A DNA stretch of 64,000 bases from Hominimerdicola alba 8. GTDB taxonomy: Bacteria; Bacillota; Clostridia; Oscillospirales; Ruminococcaceae. Shown here one piece after another: positions 35,071 to 43,811 of the stretch. The notes beneath the pieces are model-generated. The model ran no database searches, was not told the DNA's origin, and saw only the letters and a list, made by a program, of their open reading frames with translations. Position 1 is the stretch's first letter. Each line of letters opens with the position of its first letter. The stretch covers positions 1 to 64,000 of the forward strand of contig NZ_ADKM02000008.1 in assembly GCF_000178155.2 (NCBI RefSeq), in the 5' to 3' direction. The translations under genes were made by a program, and so were the position numbers.

Positions 35071-35613
35071 TCAGGCATTCTCCATCGCATCACGGAGTAT
35101 CTTCTCGGAGTCCATGCCTGCAATATCAAGCATCTCCGCCACAACAAGCCTTGTATTCTTTATGCCGAAACAGCCCTGTGCCAGTGCCTTGATATAATCA
35201 TAGCTGAAATCGGGGATATATTTGCCGCCCGCAGTGGTCACATAGACCAGTTCATCTGCACTGCACATGCCTACAGGCGTGCCGTCCGAAGAATAGTGCG
35301 AAACTATGCCTACCGCATAAATGTTCTCGATGTAGACTTTCAGCAATGATGGAAAAGAACCGTCCCAGAATGGCGCGGCTATGACTATCTTATCTGCATT
35401 TGCAAACTGATGTGCGCGGTCGAACATTGAGTTCTCCAGTTCTCCCGCGTTGAGCAGTTCGGTGCGTTTGCACAGCTTTTTTTCGTTCAGCGGCTTTATG
35501 TCCTCAGCAGGCAGAAATACCTCATTGTATTCACCCATTTTTTTCAGCACAGCCTGCGCCAGACGTTCAGTACGTGAACCCCGTCTTATACAGCAATTGA
35601 TATAAAGTACCAT
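35071..35613 (-). CDS. Flavodoxin_2/NAD(P)H-quinone oxidoreductase family protein
   Basis: 180 residues. The N-terminal LYINCCIRRGSRTERLAQA corresponds to the FMN phosphate loop of the flavodoxin-like fold. IVIAAPFWDGSFPSLLKVYI (about 75-94) is the conserved flavin segment of azoreductase/NQO-type enzymes, and YVTTAGGKY the third contact. Cytoplasmic. Monocistronic. Likely reduces quinones, azo dyes or flavin using NAD(P)H. The region 35640-35905 downstream in coordinates holds nothing I can support. Confidence 0.85.
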   Translation of the reverse strand: MVLYINCCIRRGSRTERLAQAVLKKMGEYNEVFLPAEDIKPLNEKKLCKRTELLNAGELENSMFDRAHQFANADKIVIAAPFWDGSFPSLLKVYIENIYAVGIVSHYSSDGTPVGMCSADELVYVTTAGGKYIPDFSYDYIKALAQGCFGIKNTRLVVAEMLDIAGMDSEKILRDAMENA

Positions 35614-35912
35614 TCAGACTCCCCCTTGTCTACCGAACTATGTTTATCATATTCGTCAGTTCTTTCCAGACGCACTTTTCTGTTATCTTCCCACCGTCAG
35701 CCGCCGATATGCGTTCACAGCGGCATATGGCGGATATCCTGTGCCCGATATGCCGAGATAGCTGTCTGCATTCCCGATCTTTCCGCATGCGGCTGAATAT
35801 CCGTTATCTTTCCACGCGCCGAAATCACGGGCAAGAAAACTTATCAATAAAAGTTCTTTGAAATGCTGTCATTCCAGGTGTTATTTTTTAAGGGACAACT
35901 ATATTATTTTTC

Positions 35913-36052
35913 GTGGTTATTCCGCTGACGCACCACAAGAAAAGGCGGTTTATGTACATCTTATCCCCGACTCAGGCGAGGTAAAGATATACAACATTAA
36001 ACCGACATTTCGTTCACCGCATTTTCAAATGGTGTGCTAAAGAGATAGCCAT
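35913..36052 (-). repeat. Dispersed palindromic element, copy F (diverged)
   Basis: GTGGTTATTCCGCTGACGCACCAC at one end and ATGGCTATCTC with TTTAGCACACCA (inward) at the other. The interior has diverged more than in other copies, but GGTAAAGATATAC is still recognisable. Confidence 0.7.
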
Positions 36053-36101
36053 GTTATTTTTTCCGACCGTCTGAAACAGCAGTTCGGCGGGCGGTCACAA
36101 T

Positions 36102-37106
36102 TTACTTTATCTCTATATGGTCTATCTTCATCCAGTCTATGGAATATATCTCACCTGACGGCACTGTCATCTCGATCGGGTCGCCCGCGCTGAGGACCAG
36201 CTTGATATCGACATCGGTATCTCCTGCGTTGGTAAGCAATCCGCTTATACCGACATCGATCTTCTCGCCCTTTTCGACACCATTGACGAAAACTGTAGGT
36301 ATCTCAAGGTCATCGGGACTCAGCATATCAGTGGTGAGTTTCTCGACGCTGACATAGAAATTCTCTCCTGCCGAGAATATGTATTGTTCTTCCCTGCCGA
36401 TATCCTCTATCTCCTTGATCGGGTATGTATAAGTAGAGGTCATGTAATCCCAGTCGTTCATGACATGCACGACAAGGTCAGTATCGGTATCGTTGACGAA
36501 TACAGGCATTTCCTCTTTGCTTTCTGCTTTGTAGAGTTTGCCCTCTTCAAATTCAGAGAGTTTGACCTCGCCGTCATAACTCCATTCAACTATATCCTTG
36601 CCGATCGTGGGGTCAAACTTTTCAGCTATCTCTTCGCCCGACAGCGCACCGTAGCTTTCGCCTGTCAATGTGCTGATAAGTTCGTAATCGCCCAGTTTGC
36701 CGCTTGACGCATCTGTCTTTAAAAGGTAATTTGAACTGAATTTGAAAAGCACATCGCCAAATTCCTTGTCCATTTCAAGCGAATAGAATGTGCCGTAATC
36801 ATCATCAAGTATAAGATCGACCGAGTATTTCTCGCCTATCAGACCACTGCCGACTATCTGATATTCCTTGACACCAGCGGGCGCCTCTACAGTCTGCCCG
36901 AAAACGACTGCTTCGCCCTCGTTTTCAGTGGTGATCTCTGTATTATCTGCGGTTTCTTCCGACCCGGATGTGATCTCGTCAGCCGATGACGCTTCTGCCG
37001 CAGAGGAATTTTCTGCCTTTGAATTGCTCGACTTTTCCTTATCGCCGCATGCTGTCATGCCAAGACACATGACAAGTGCAGCCGCCATTGCTATCGTTTT
37101 TTTCAT
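36102..37106 (-). CDS. Putative lipoprotein of unknown function
   Basis: 334 residues. Signal peptide MKKTIAMAAALVMCLG with lipobox MTAC (lipidated Cys about 20), a Ser/Ala/Glu/Asn-rich linker (about 22-65), then a ~265-residue beta-rich acidic domain; DWDYMTSTYTYPIKEIEDIG is typical of its style. The plan matches many Ruminococcus surface lipoproteins. No family recognised. Monocistronic with its own promoter. Confidence 0.75.
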   Translation of the reverse strand: MKKTIAMAAALVMCLGMTACGDKEKSSNSKAENSSAAEASSADEITSGSEETADNTEITTENEGEAVVFGQTVEAPAGVKEYQIVGSGLIGEKYSVDLILDDDYGTFYSLEMDKEFGDVLFKFSSNYLLKTDASSGKLGDYELISTLTGESYGALSGEEIAEKFDPTIGKDIVEWSYDGEVKLSEFEEGKLYKAESKEEMPVFVNDTDTDLVVHVMNDWDYMTSTYTYPIKEIEDIGREEQYIFSAGENFYVSVEKLTTDMLSPDDLEIPTVFVNGVEKGEKIDVGISGLLTNAGDTDVDIKLVLSAGDPIEMTVPSGEIYSIDWMKIDHIEIK

Positions 37107-37256
37107 TTTTACCTCTCCTTATCTTGATATCGGTTAAATAGTAAACGACATACTTATTTCTGCATTCATCGCTCGCAGACGCTATGTTTTTGGCAGCTGT
37201 CAGCGATGAATGTTCTGAGATCTATATCTTTACTACAGGACATGCTCTTCCCATAT

Positions 37257-37285
37257 ATTATAACACAACAACTCCATCGGTGCAA
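37257..37285 (-). promoter_or_regulatory. Promoter of the lipoprotein gene
   Basis: Minus strand TTGCAC (37280-37285) and TATAAT (37257-37262), 17-base spacer, giving a leader of about 145 bases. The stretch 37290-37525 is A/T-rich with no gene seen. Confidence 0.65.
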
Positions 37286-37528
37286 GAATAATTAAGCAAT
37301 TTGACGGTTTCTATGAACTTAAACTTGCACAAAGTTTTAAACAGCTTTTTGTGCATCACAACGGTCATCATCAAATATGAGGTGATTTTTCACATTATAG
37401 CATATTATCAAAAACGAAAGCACAGCAAAATGCTCAGTAGGAGTCAAAAAGTGTTAATGAATTTGACCATTTAAATTTGTGCATTCTGACTTAACATTGG
37501 TTCTGTGACTTTGAACACACAGATGCGC

Positions 37529-37557
37529 TTGACACTTTTTTTGATCTATGGTATAAT
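37529..37557 (+). promoter_or_regulatory. Promoter of MATE exporter 3
   Basis: TTGACA (37529-37534) and TATAAT (37552-37557), both perfect, 17-base spacer. The ~100-base leader that follows contains a terminator-like structure. Confidence 0.8.
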
Positions 37558-37564
37558 ATTATCG

Positions 37565-37655
37565 CTGGTTCGGAGGGCAACACATTCGACAGAAATGTAA
37601 TGCCGGATAAGACCGCAGGCTGAGATGTCTGCTGTTTTATCCGGCTTTTTTGATG
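37565..37655 (+). promoter_or_regulatory. Structured leader with a terminator-like hairpin before MATE 3 (candidate riboswitch or attenuator)
   Basis: GCCGGATAA (37602-37610) pairs perfectly with TTATCCGGC (37637-37645), followed directly by TTTTTT (37646-37651), then the GGAGG ribosome site. A smaller stem GCAG / CTGC (37616-37632) sits in the loop. Upstream, 37565-37600 contains GGAGGGCAACACATTC and AGAAATGTAATG, where ACATT can pair with AATGT. A terminator with no gene before it implies control of read-through. I do not recognise a known riboswitch class. Confidence 0.6.
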
Positions 37656-37664
37656 GAGGTAACT

Positions 37665-39002
37665 ATGAAAGACAATGATTTTACAAGCGGTGCCATTCTG
37701 CCTAAGCTGCTGAAATTCATGCTGCCCGTACTATTTGCAATGTTTTTGCAATCGCTGTACGGTGCGGTCGATTTGCTGGTAGTAGGGCGTTTCAGTGATA
37801 ACTCGGCAGTTTCGGCAGTTTCAACAGGTTCGCAGATAGTACTTACACTGACGAACATTCTTGTCAGCTTTTCAATGGGCATAACTGTTTCGGTGGGGCA
37901 GAAGATAGGTCAGAAACGTCCCGAAGATGCCGCAAAGACCATCGGCACAGGGCTTCTGATATTCGCTGTTGTGGGGATCATGCTGACGATACTGTGCCTT
38001 GTGGGTGCTGAGATGCTGGCAAAGATAATGAACGCTCCCGCTGAGGCATTTAAAGTCACATCAAGCTACATAAGGATATGCGGTTCGGGATTTCTGATAA
38101 TAACGGCTTACAATCTGCTGGGAAGCATTTTCAGGGGACTGGGCGATTCACGAACACCGCTGACAGCGGTGGGGATAGCCTGCATCTTCAACATAATCGG
38201 TGACATTTTCTTTGTGAAGAAACTACATATGGGTGCATCGGGTGCGGCGCTGGCTACGGTACTGGCACAGCTAATCAGCGTACTTATCTCACTGGTCATA
38301 ATCAGGCGGACTGAACTGCCCTTTGAATTCAGAAAATCGCACATAAAATTCGACAAGCCCTGTGCCGTGTCTATCTTCCGCATCGGCACGCCTATTGCTT
38401 TACAAGATCTGCTGGTGGGGATATCTTTTCTTGTGATGCTTGCTATCGTCAACGATATCAGCCTTACAGCTTCGGCAGGTGTGGGTGTGGCTGAGAAAGT
38501 CTGTGCGTTTATAATGCTGGTACCTGCGGCGTTCATGCAGTCGATGTCGGCTTTTATGGCGCAGAATTACGGCGCGGGCAAATATGACAGGGCTTCAAAG
38601 GCGCTGAAAACGGGAATCGCGGTATCATTCGTATTTGGCGTTATCATGTTCCTGCTGACATTCTTTCGCGGCGACCTGCTGGCAGGTATTTTCTCGAATG
38701 ACAGCGAAGCAGTCGCCAACGCATGGGACTATCTGAAAGCATACGCCATCGACTGCCTGCTGACCTGCTTCCTGTTTTGCTTCATCGGCTACTACAATGG
38801 CATACAGCGCACAACTTTCGTTATGATACAGGGCATCTGCGGTGCATTTATGGTGAGGATACCCGTTGCGCTGATAATGCAGCGCGTGGGAGGAGGTTCG
38901 CTGTTCCACATCGGACTTGCTACACCATGCTCAACTGTTTTGCAGATAATCCTCTGCTTTGCGGTGTACAGACGTTTCAGCCAAAACAAGTCTGCCGCAT
39001 GA
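37665..39002 (+). CDS. MATE family exporter (3)
   Basis: 445 residues from the ATG at 37665, five bases after GGAGG. About 12 hydrophobic helices. SLYGAVDLLVVGRFSDNSAV near the N-terminus and MAQNYGAGKYDRA in the second half are MATE signatures. Expression appears to depend on read-through of the leader hairpin. Element copy G lies in its 3' untranslated region before the terminator. Substrate unknown; leader control suggests export of a small effector that the RNA senses. Confidence 0.9.
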   Translation: MKDNDFTSGAILPKLLKFMLPVLFAMFLQSLYGAVDLLVVGRFSDNSAVSAVSTGSQIVLTLTNILVSFSMGITVSVGQKIGQKRPEDAAKTIGTGLLIFAVVGIMLTILCLVGAEMLAKIMNAPAEAFKVTSSYIRICGSGFLIITAYNLLGSIFRGLGDSRTPLTAVGIACIFNIIGDIFFVKKLHMGASGAALATVLAQLISVLISLVIIRRTELPFEFRKSHIKFDKPCAVSIFRIGTPIALQDLLVGISFLVMLAIVNDISLTASAGVGVAEKVCAFIMLVPAAFMQSMSAFMAQNYGAGKYDRASKALKTGIAVSFVFGVIMFLLTFFRGDLLAGIFSNDSEAVANAWDYLKAYAIDCLLTCFLFCFIGYYNGIQRTTFVMIQGICGAFMVRIPVALIMQRVGGGSLFHIGLATPCSTVLQIILCFAVYRRFSQNKSAA

Positions 39003-39023
39003 AAGAACATAAGAAAACATAAT

Positions 39024-39147
39024 ATGGCTATCCCTTTAGCACACCAACTAAAAATGCGGTAAACAAAAGGATAATTGAGCGCCATACGCCAAGAACCTTA
39101 AGTTCTGTATACCCGCTGTTTTTGTGGCGTGTCATCAGGATAACCAC
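39024..39147 (+). repeat. Dispersed palindromic element, copy G
   Basis: ATGGCTATCCC TTTAGCACACCA at the left and GTGGTTATCCT GATGACACGCCAC (inward) at the right; interior CGGTAAACAAAAGGATAATT and CCTTAAGTTCTGTA match other copies. 124 bp. Confidence 0.85.
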
Positions 39148-39168
39148 AAAACATAATAATATCAAATA

Positions 39169-39215
39169 CCTTCGCAAAACTGCCAGACGATGCAGTTTCG
39201 CGAGGGTAATTTTTT
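39169..39215 (+). terminator. Terminator after MATE 3 and element G
   Basis: CCTTCGCAAAACTGC / GCAGTTTCGCGAGG stem with T6 downstream. The stretch 39220-39400 has a further GC hairpin (AGCCACCGC / GCGGCGGCT) and no gene. Confidence 0.7.
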
Positions 39216-39405
39216 AGACTATACTCATCATATCATGCAAAAATGCGCTGGGTCATGTACGGATAAAAGCAAAACAGCCACCGCTTTTACAGCGGCGGCT
39301 TAGAGGAAATTATAGCAATCCACCTTAAAATTCAGACAAGATCCTGTCACAAAACCAATAGATCCGATTATGTGAATTAAATAGTTGGATCTATAGAAGC
39401 ACATG

Positions 39406-40254
39406 TTATGCTTTCATGCTGTATTTAGGTTTGAAATATTTGAAGAACCACACAAGACAGCCCGCAAGCAAAATCATGTTGATGATCATATAACCGGTAT
39501 TCATTATCACAAAGCCGTTGCGCCGGCTGTAGACCGACGAACCGAAGAGGTCAACTTTGTTAAAGTCGAAAAGACACAGGCTGTTGTGCGCTACATGTTC
39601 GATGATGACATAGATGATATTTTCGGTATAATAGTAGATAGTCGCCGCCACAAGCGCACCGACAAGCACATCAAAAAAACCCTGAATATTGTATAGGTGG
39701 ATAGACGAAAATATGACTACAGGTAAAAATATTGTCATGCGTTTGCCGAAACTCTTTTTCATCACACCCATAAAGCTGAAACGGAATATCAGTTCTTCAA
39801 AAAAAGGTGCAAGCAGGCAGGAACATATCACCGAAATGACTGTTATACTGTTTTCGGAACCGGGGCGCACAGACATGGATCTGCTGAGTATCGCGCCGTC
39901 AATGGCTGTGGTCGTTTCGCAGGCTGACCAGACAAATAAAGTCAGCATGATCGGCACAGACCAGTCAAATCCCTTGAACTTGAAAGCCGATTTCAGTTCA
40001 CAGCCCGACGTTTTTCGGGCAATTATGACGGCAAAGACTGAGGTCAGGGCGGTCGCGATCTCTGCCAAAAGGTGGGCGATATCAGCCTTAAGAGTTTCAT
40101 CTGCAATAGTCAGATGGTCTTTCACCAGCGACATAATGACTGTCATCACAAGAAAAACCGCCATCATGCCGATAACAAGCAATATTGACTGTTTTTTTGG
40201 ACTCATTTTATTCTGCCCCGTTTCACGCATATCAATTAATTTTGTGTCTGCCAT
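39406..40254 (-). CDS. CPBP-family intramembrane metalloprotease (CAAX/Abi type)
   Basis: 282 residues with about seven or eight hydrophobic helices. The conserved motifs are present: EELIFRF (EExxxR, about 168-173), FSSIH (FxxxH, about 200) and EHVAHNS (HxxxN/B, about 237), which bind zinc and catalyse cleavage of prenylated or other membrane peptides. Family members protect against self-made bacteriocins or process peptides; no bacteriocin gene is visible nearby. AAAGGG precedes the ATG. Monocistronic. Confidence 0.88.
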   Translation of the reverse strand: MADTKLIDMRETGQNKMSPKKQSILLVIGMMAVFLVMTVIMSLVKDHLTIADETLKADIAHLLAEIATALTSVFAVIIARKTSGCELKSAFKFKGFDWSVPIMLTLFVWSACETTTAIDGAILSRSMSVRPGSENSITVISVICSCLLAPFFEELIFRFSFMGVMKKSFGKRMTIFLPVVIFSSIHLYNIQGFFDVLVGALVAATIYYYTENIIYVIIEHVAHNSLCLFDFNKVDLFGSSVYSRRNGFVIMNTGYMIINMILLAGCLVWFFKYFKPKYSMKA

Positions 40255-40436
40255 TTAGTTATCCCTTTCTTTTGCATAGTTTTTAAGTATGTTAATTATA
40301 TCACAAACAAGAAATTCTGCGAAAAAAAAGTCGCGAGCGGGCGTTCTTTTGTCGTGAAAAGAAGCAAGTCACAAAATATCAATAAATTACAAAATAAAAT
40401 TTAATCAGCCAACACACACATTCCATATAAAGATAC

Positions 40437-40467
40437 CGCCTCTCGTTGCAGCTGCGTCGAGAGGCGG
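40437..40467 (-). terminator. Terminator of the fucose operon
   Basis: A perfect 10-base stem CCGCCTCTCG / CGAGAGGCGG with an 11-base loop; the following minus-strand sequence TATCTTTA is only moderately T-rich. Confidence 0.65.
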
Positions 40468-40497
40468 GAAACAGTCCATTATATTGAACAGTTTTGC

Positions 40498-41187
40498 TTA
40501 TTTATCATCACCCGAATACTTTTTATAGCCGGGATGCTTGCCTGTAACACCATACTGAGGGCGCATGCCGATCAAACGATCGATGTTCTCACGGTCGATG
40601 TCCTTGACACCGCCCAGAAGTCTGGCTACAAGCGATATCTGCGCCTGTAATTCGAGAGTTTCCATGCGGTAGTAAGCAGTCGTCAGGTCTGCGCCGACTG
40701 TCAGTGCGCCGTGATTTGTCAGAAGCATAACATCATGTTCCTGCAAATAAGGTTCGATAGCTTCAGGCACTTCAAAGGTAGAGGGCGTACCGTATGGGGT
40801 CAGCGGGACTGAACCGACTGCGATGACAGTTTCTATCATGCAGTAGTCGTCCAGCGGGATATGAGCGCAGGCAAAGCCCGTAGATACAGGCGGATGCGCA
40901 TGCACGACAGCACCGACATCAGGGCGGTCATTATAGCACTTGATGTGCATTTTGACCTCAGATGACGGACGCCAGTCATCGGTAGGCTTCTCGATTATGT
41001 TGAAATCCTTGTCGATAAGACCGATGTGATCGCGGGTTATCTCGGCTTTTGAGATACCTGTTCTGGTGGCGAGAAATCGGTTATCGCCTACTTTTACGGT
41101 GACATTTCCATCATTGGCAGCCACCCAGCCTTTCTGCCACATTTTGTGACAAACTTCCACAATTTTATCCTTTATATCCTCGTACAT
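40498..41187 (-). CDS. fucA: L-fuculose-phosphate aldolase (class II, zinc)
   Basis: 229 residues from the ATG at 41185-41187 (AAAGGAAC upstream; a TTG six codons earlier is less likely). Class II aldolase/adducin fold: GNVTVKVGDNRFLATRTGIS near the N-terminus, the catalytic acid region EVKMHIKCYNDRPDVGAVVH with AHPP supplying zinc His residues, and the third zinc His in LLTNHGALTVG. It splits L-fuculose-1-phosphate into dihydroxyacetone phosphate and L-lactaldehyde; the related rhamnulose-phosphate or ribulose-phosphate reactions are possible, but the adjacent fucose isomerase supports fucose. Last gene of the operon, 15 bases after kptA. Confidence 0.88.
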   Translation of the reverse strand: MYEDIKDKIVEVCHKMWQKGWVAANDGNVTVKVGDNRFLATRTGISKAEITRDHIGLIDKDFNIIEKPTDDWRPSSEVKMHIKCYNDRPDVGAVVHAHPPVSTGFACAHIPLDDYCMIETVIAVGSVPLTPYGTPSTFEVPEAIEPYLQEHDVMLLTNHGALTVGADLTTAYYRMETLELQAQISLVARLLGGVKDIDRENIDRLIGMRPQYGVTGKHPGYKKYSGDDK

Positions 41188-41220
41188 ATCCTTAGTTCCT
41201 TTCAAAATAGATGTCCAATT

Positions 41221-41784
41221 TTACGGATATTTAATTTCAGTGACATATTTCCACGGAATATCTTCGCTCTGCCATACACCATTTTCCGATATGCGGAACA
41301 CGAAACCGTCAGCTGACATTTTTGCGGTGTCGATAACGAGAATTACAGGCTTTCCGTGACGAGAGCCTACCTTGACAGCAGTGTCCACATCTTTGGACAG
41401 GTGAACATAGTTGCGGCTCATTTTCAGAATGCCTTTCTCACGGATAGAATCAAGGCAGTCAGCGGCAGTACCATGATAAAGCACCGATGGCGGTTCGGCA
41501 ATATTCATCTCAACATCGACCGCTATGCTGTGACCTTGATTTGCACGTATCTTCGACTTGTCAGCATTGAAAGAATATCGCTGTTTGTTGTTTTCTCGAA
41601 CTATCCTCTCAAGCGTTTCGATATCCAGCTTTCTGCCTGTGGCGCAAACGCCTTTGATAAGAGCTTTCGTGTCAGCCCAGCCATGTTCGTCAAGAGTCAG
41701 ACCGATGGTCTGAGGCTGATGGCGAAGAACAAGGCTGATAAATCTTCCCAGTGAAACATCGTCATTCTTTATCTTGTTACTCAT
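41221..41784 (-). CDS. kptA: RNA 2'-phosphotransferase (KptA/Tpt1 family) embedded in the fucose operon
   Basis: 187 residues, full length for the family. Tpt1/KptA removes an internal RNA 2'-phosphate using NAD+, forming ADP-ribose 1''-2'' cyclic phosphate. The conserved core is present: GRFISLVLRHQPQTIGLTLD at the N-terminus, RYSFNADKSKIRANQGHS, LYHGTA, SRNYVHLSKD and VGSRHGKPVILVID, which between them carry the Arg-His-Arg-Arg tetrad. It sits 26 bases after fucU and 15 before fucA, so it is co-transcribed with fucose genes although no biochemical link is known. Bacterial function is unclear because these cells lack the fungal-type tRNA ligase that makes 2'-phosphates. Confidence 0.93.
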   Translation of the reverse strand: MSNKIKNDDVSLGRFISLVLRHQPQTIGLTLDEHGWADTKALIKGVCATGRKLDIETLERIVRENNKQRYSFNADKSKIRANQGHSIAVDVEMNIAEPPSVLYHGTAADCLDSIREKGILKMSRNYVHLSKDVDTAVKVGSRHGKPVILVIDTAKMSADGFVFRISENGVWQSEDIPWKYVTEIKYP

Positions 41785-41810
41785 TGTTATCTTGCTTTCA
41801 TATATTTATA

Positions 41811-42248
41811 TCATACTACACCTTTCTGGAGCATCACATTGGCATATACTGCCTTTTCGCCCGTTGCGATGATGGCGTAAGCGGTCTTTGCCTCCTCATA
41901 GAAAGCAAAGCGCTCTATCTCACCGATGGCTGACGCGCCGCGCGGGTCGTGCTTGGTGATGATTCGCTTGTATTCCTCCCAGATGGGTGTTTCGGCATCG
42001 TCGCCAGCCATCACCTGCATCAGCGAAACAGGCTTATCTACGTAGGTATCAAGCGGCAGCAAAGTTAAGATAGCGTCGAGAAGTTCAGGCACACCATGAC
42101 CATCAGCGCGAATCACCTTACAGTTTTTGCCCATACTCTCGGCGGGAAAATTTCCGTCCGCAATAACTATCCTGTCAGAATGCCCCATCTCGCAGAGTGT
42201 TTTGAGCAACTCAGGTGAGAGTATGGGCGGTATGTTTTTAAGCATCAT
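41811..42248 (-). CDS. fucU: L-fucose mutarotase (FucU/RbsD family)
   Basis: 145 residues, normal for the family. MLKNIPPILSPELLKTLCEM, GHSDRIVIADGNFPAES and the C-terminal AIIATGEKAVYANVMLQKGV are family hallmarks; the His in GHSD and Tyr in the C-terminal motif are catalytic in FucU. It interconverts the alpha and beta anomers of fucose so that the isomerase receives its preferred form. Its start overlaps the stop of the kinase gene by four bases (translational coupling). Confidence 0.92.
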   Translation of the reverse strand: MMLKNIPPILSPELLKTLCEMGHSDRIVIADGNFPAESMGKNCKVIRADGHGVPELLDAILTLLPLDTYVDKPVSLMQVMAGDDAETPIWEEYKRIITKHDPRGASAIGEIERFAFYEEAKTAYAIIATGEKAVYANVMLQKGVV

Positions 42249-43717
42249 TTGCCTCCTATTATCAGTTTAAAATCTTCATATGCTTTCTCCCACTGCATGG
42301 GGCTGTCAGGCTCGTAGACCTCGACATTTTCAGACGCAGTAATTATTTGACGAGCCTGCGAAATATCTGCAATATCACCGCTCGCTATAAGTTGTACTGC
42401 AATATTCCCCAGCGCAGTAGCCTCAACAGGACCTGCGATAACACGGCGTTTGCAGGCATTTGCAGTCAGTTTGCAAAGCAGTTTGTCGCGGATGCCGCCG
42501 CCTATCATGTAAATGGCGTTGAAACGCCTGCCTGTGCAGCTTTCAAGACCCTCCACCGCCTGACGATATTTCAGAGCAAGGCTCTGGTAAATACAGCGAA
42601 GCAGCTGACCATCAGTTTCAGGCACAGGCTGACCGCTGTCAGCGCAGAAATCCCGAACCCTTTCGGGAATATCACCCGCAGATACAAAACGCGGATCATC
42701 AGGGTCGATATAGCTGCGGAATGGTTCAGCTTCGGCAGCCATTTTCTCCATATCAGCAAAAGTGACTTCCCTGCCCTCACGCGACCACTGTCGGCGGCTC
42801 TCCTGCAAAAGCCAAAGACCGATAATGTTTTTCAGGAAAGAGATCTTACCGCCAAAACCGACCTCATTTGTAAGCCCGTTTATTCGGGCATTTTCGTCTG
42901 TCAATGGTTCATCGAGTTCAGTACCCAGCAAGCTCCATGTACCGCAGCTAAGGAATGCAAAATCACCATTCGGCGCAGGAACAGCCGCCATCGCAGACTG
43001 CGTGTCATGTCCGCAGACTGCTATTACATCCATATCCCGAACATCAAGCTCTTTTCTTATATCATGACTAAGTGTACCGATTTTTGTACCCGCAGGAACA
43101 ATATTGGTGAAAAGGCTCTCACGAATACCGAGTCGTTCTGCCACGCGGTAAGCCCAACATCTGCCCGACTGATCGTAAAGCTGGGTGGTCGAGGCAATGG
43201 ACTGCTCAGTGACCTTTTCGCCTGTCAGAAAGAAGTTGAAAAGATCGGGCATCATCAACAGTTTGTCCGCCTGTTCCAGAAGTTCGGGTCTGTTTTTTTG
43301 TACAGACATCAGTTGAAAAGCCGTGTTGATCTCCATGAACTGGTTACCTGTTGCTGCGTAAAAGCTGTCTTTCGGGATCAGAGCAAAGGCATCTTCCATC
43401 ATGCCTTTGGTACGGCTGTCGCGGTAGTGGACGGGATTTTCGATCAGCCGACCGTTCTTGTCGATCAGCCCGAAATCAACGCCCCATGTATCTACACCTA
43501 AGCTGTCCACTTGACCGTACTGTTTCGACTTTAAAAGGCTTTGCTTGACCTCATGGAATAGCCGCAGAAAGTCCCAGTACAATGTACCGCCCAAATTCAC
43601 GGGGTCGTTGGAGAAGCGATGTATTTCCTCCAGCGTGATTCGTTCACCGTCAAAGTGTCCGATGACAGCCCTTCCGCTAGATGCACCGAAGTCGATCGCA
43701 AGAACTTTTTTGTCCAT
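42245..43717 (-). CDS. fucK: L-fuculokinase / rhamnulokinase-type FGGY sugar kinase
   Basis: 490 residues from the ATG at 43715-43717, after GAGGTG. FGGY/RhaB-like kinase: VLAIDFGASSGRAVIGHFDG (first phosphate loop), VDSLGVDTWGVDFGLID, AVCGHDTQSAMAAVP (catalytic Asp region) and YMIGGGIRDKLLCKLTANAC (adenosine motif). By sequence it is closer to rhamnulokinases than to E. coli FucK, but the neighbouring fucose isomerase and mutarotase indicate phosphorylation of L-fuculose. It lies 94 bases after fucI and overlaps fucU. Confidence 0.87.
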   Translation of the reverse strand: MDKKVLAIDFGASSGRAVIGHFDGERITLEEIHRFSNDPVNLGGTLYWDFLRLFHEVKQSLLKSKQYGQVDSLGVDTWGVDFGLIDKNGRLIENPVHYRDSRTKGMMEDAFALIPKDSFYAATGNQFMEINTAFQLMSVQKNRPELLEQADKLLMMPDLFNFFLTGEKVTEQSIASTTQLYDQSGRCWAYRVAERLGIRESLFTNIVPAGTKIGTLSHDIRKELDVRDMDVIAVCGHDTQSAMAAVPAPNGDFAFLSCGTWSLLGTELDEPLTDENARINGLTNEVGFGGKISFLKNIIGLWLLQESRRQWSREGREVTFADMEKMAAEAEPFRSYIDPDDPRFVSAGDIPERVRDFCADSGQPVPETDGQLLRCIYQSLALKYRQAVEGLESCTGRRFNAIYMIGGGIRDKLLCKLTANACKRRVIAGPVEATALGNIAVQLIASGDIADISQARQIITASENVEVYEPDSPMQWEKAYEDFKLIIGGK

Positions 43718-43811
43718 ATAGCACCTCACATTTTAAGATATGCACACAGTCAGTCAGCACAGAAAAAATCCCGTTAAACGGACAGCTGTGGGCTTTCAAA
43801 AAAGTTATATA

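Noticed and set aside
35681-35860. 60-codon minus-strand open frame without a start codon
   Set aside because: Composition looks protein-like, but there is no start, no ribosome site and no recognisable family.
37565-37600. Cyclic di-GMP (GEMM) riboswitch before MATE 3
   Set aside because: AGGGCAA recalls part of the motif, but the second conserved half and the tetraloop receptor do not fit; left as an unclassified leader.
42347-43501. 384-codon frame antisense to the sugar kinase gene
   Set aside because: Shadow of the highly conserved kinase reading frame, with no homology or translation signals.
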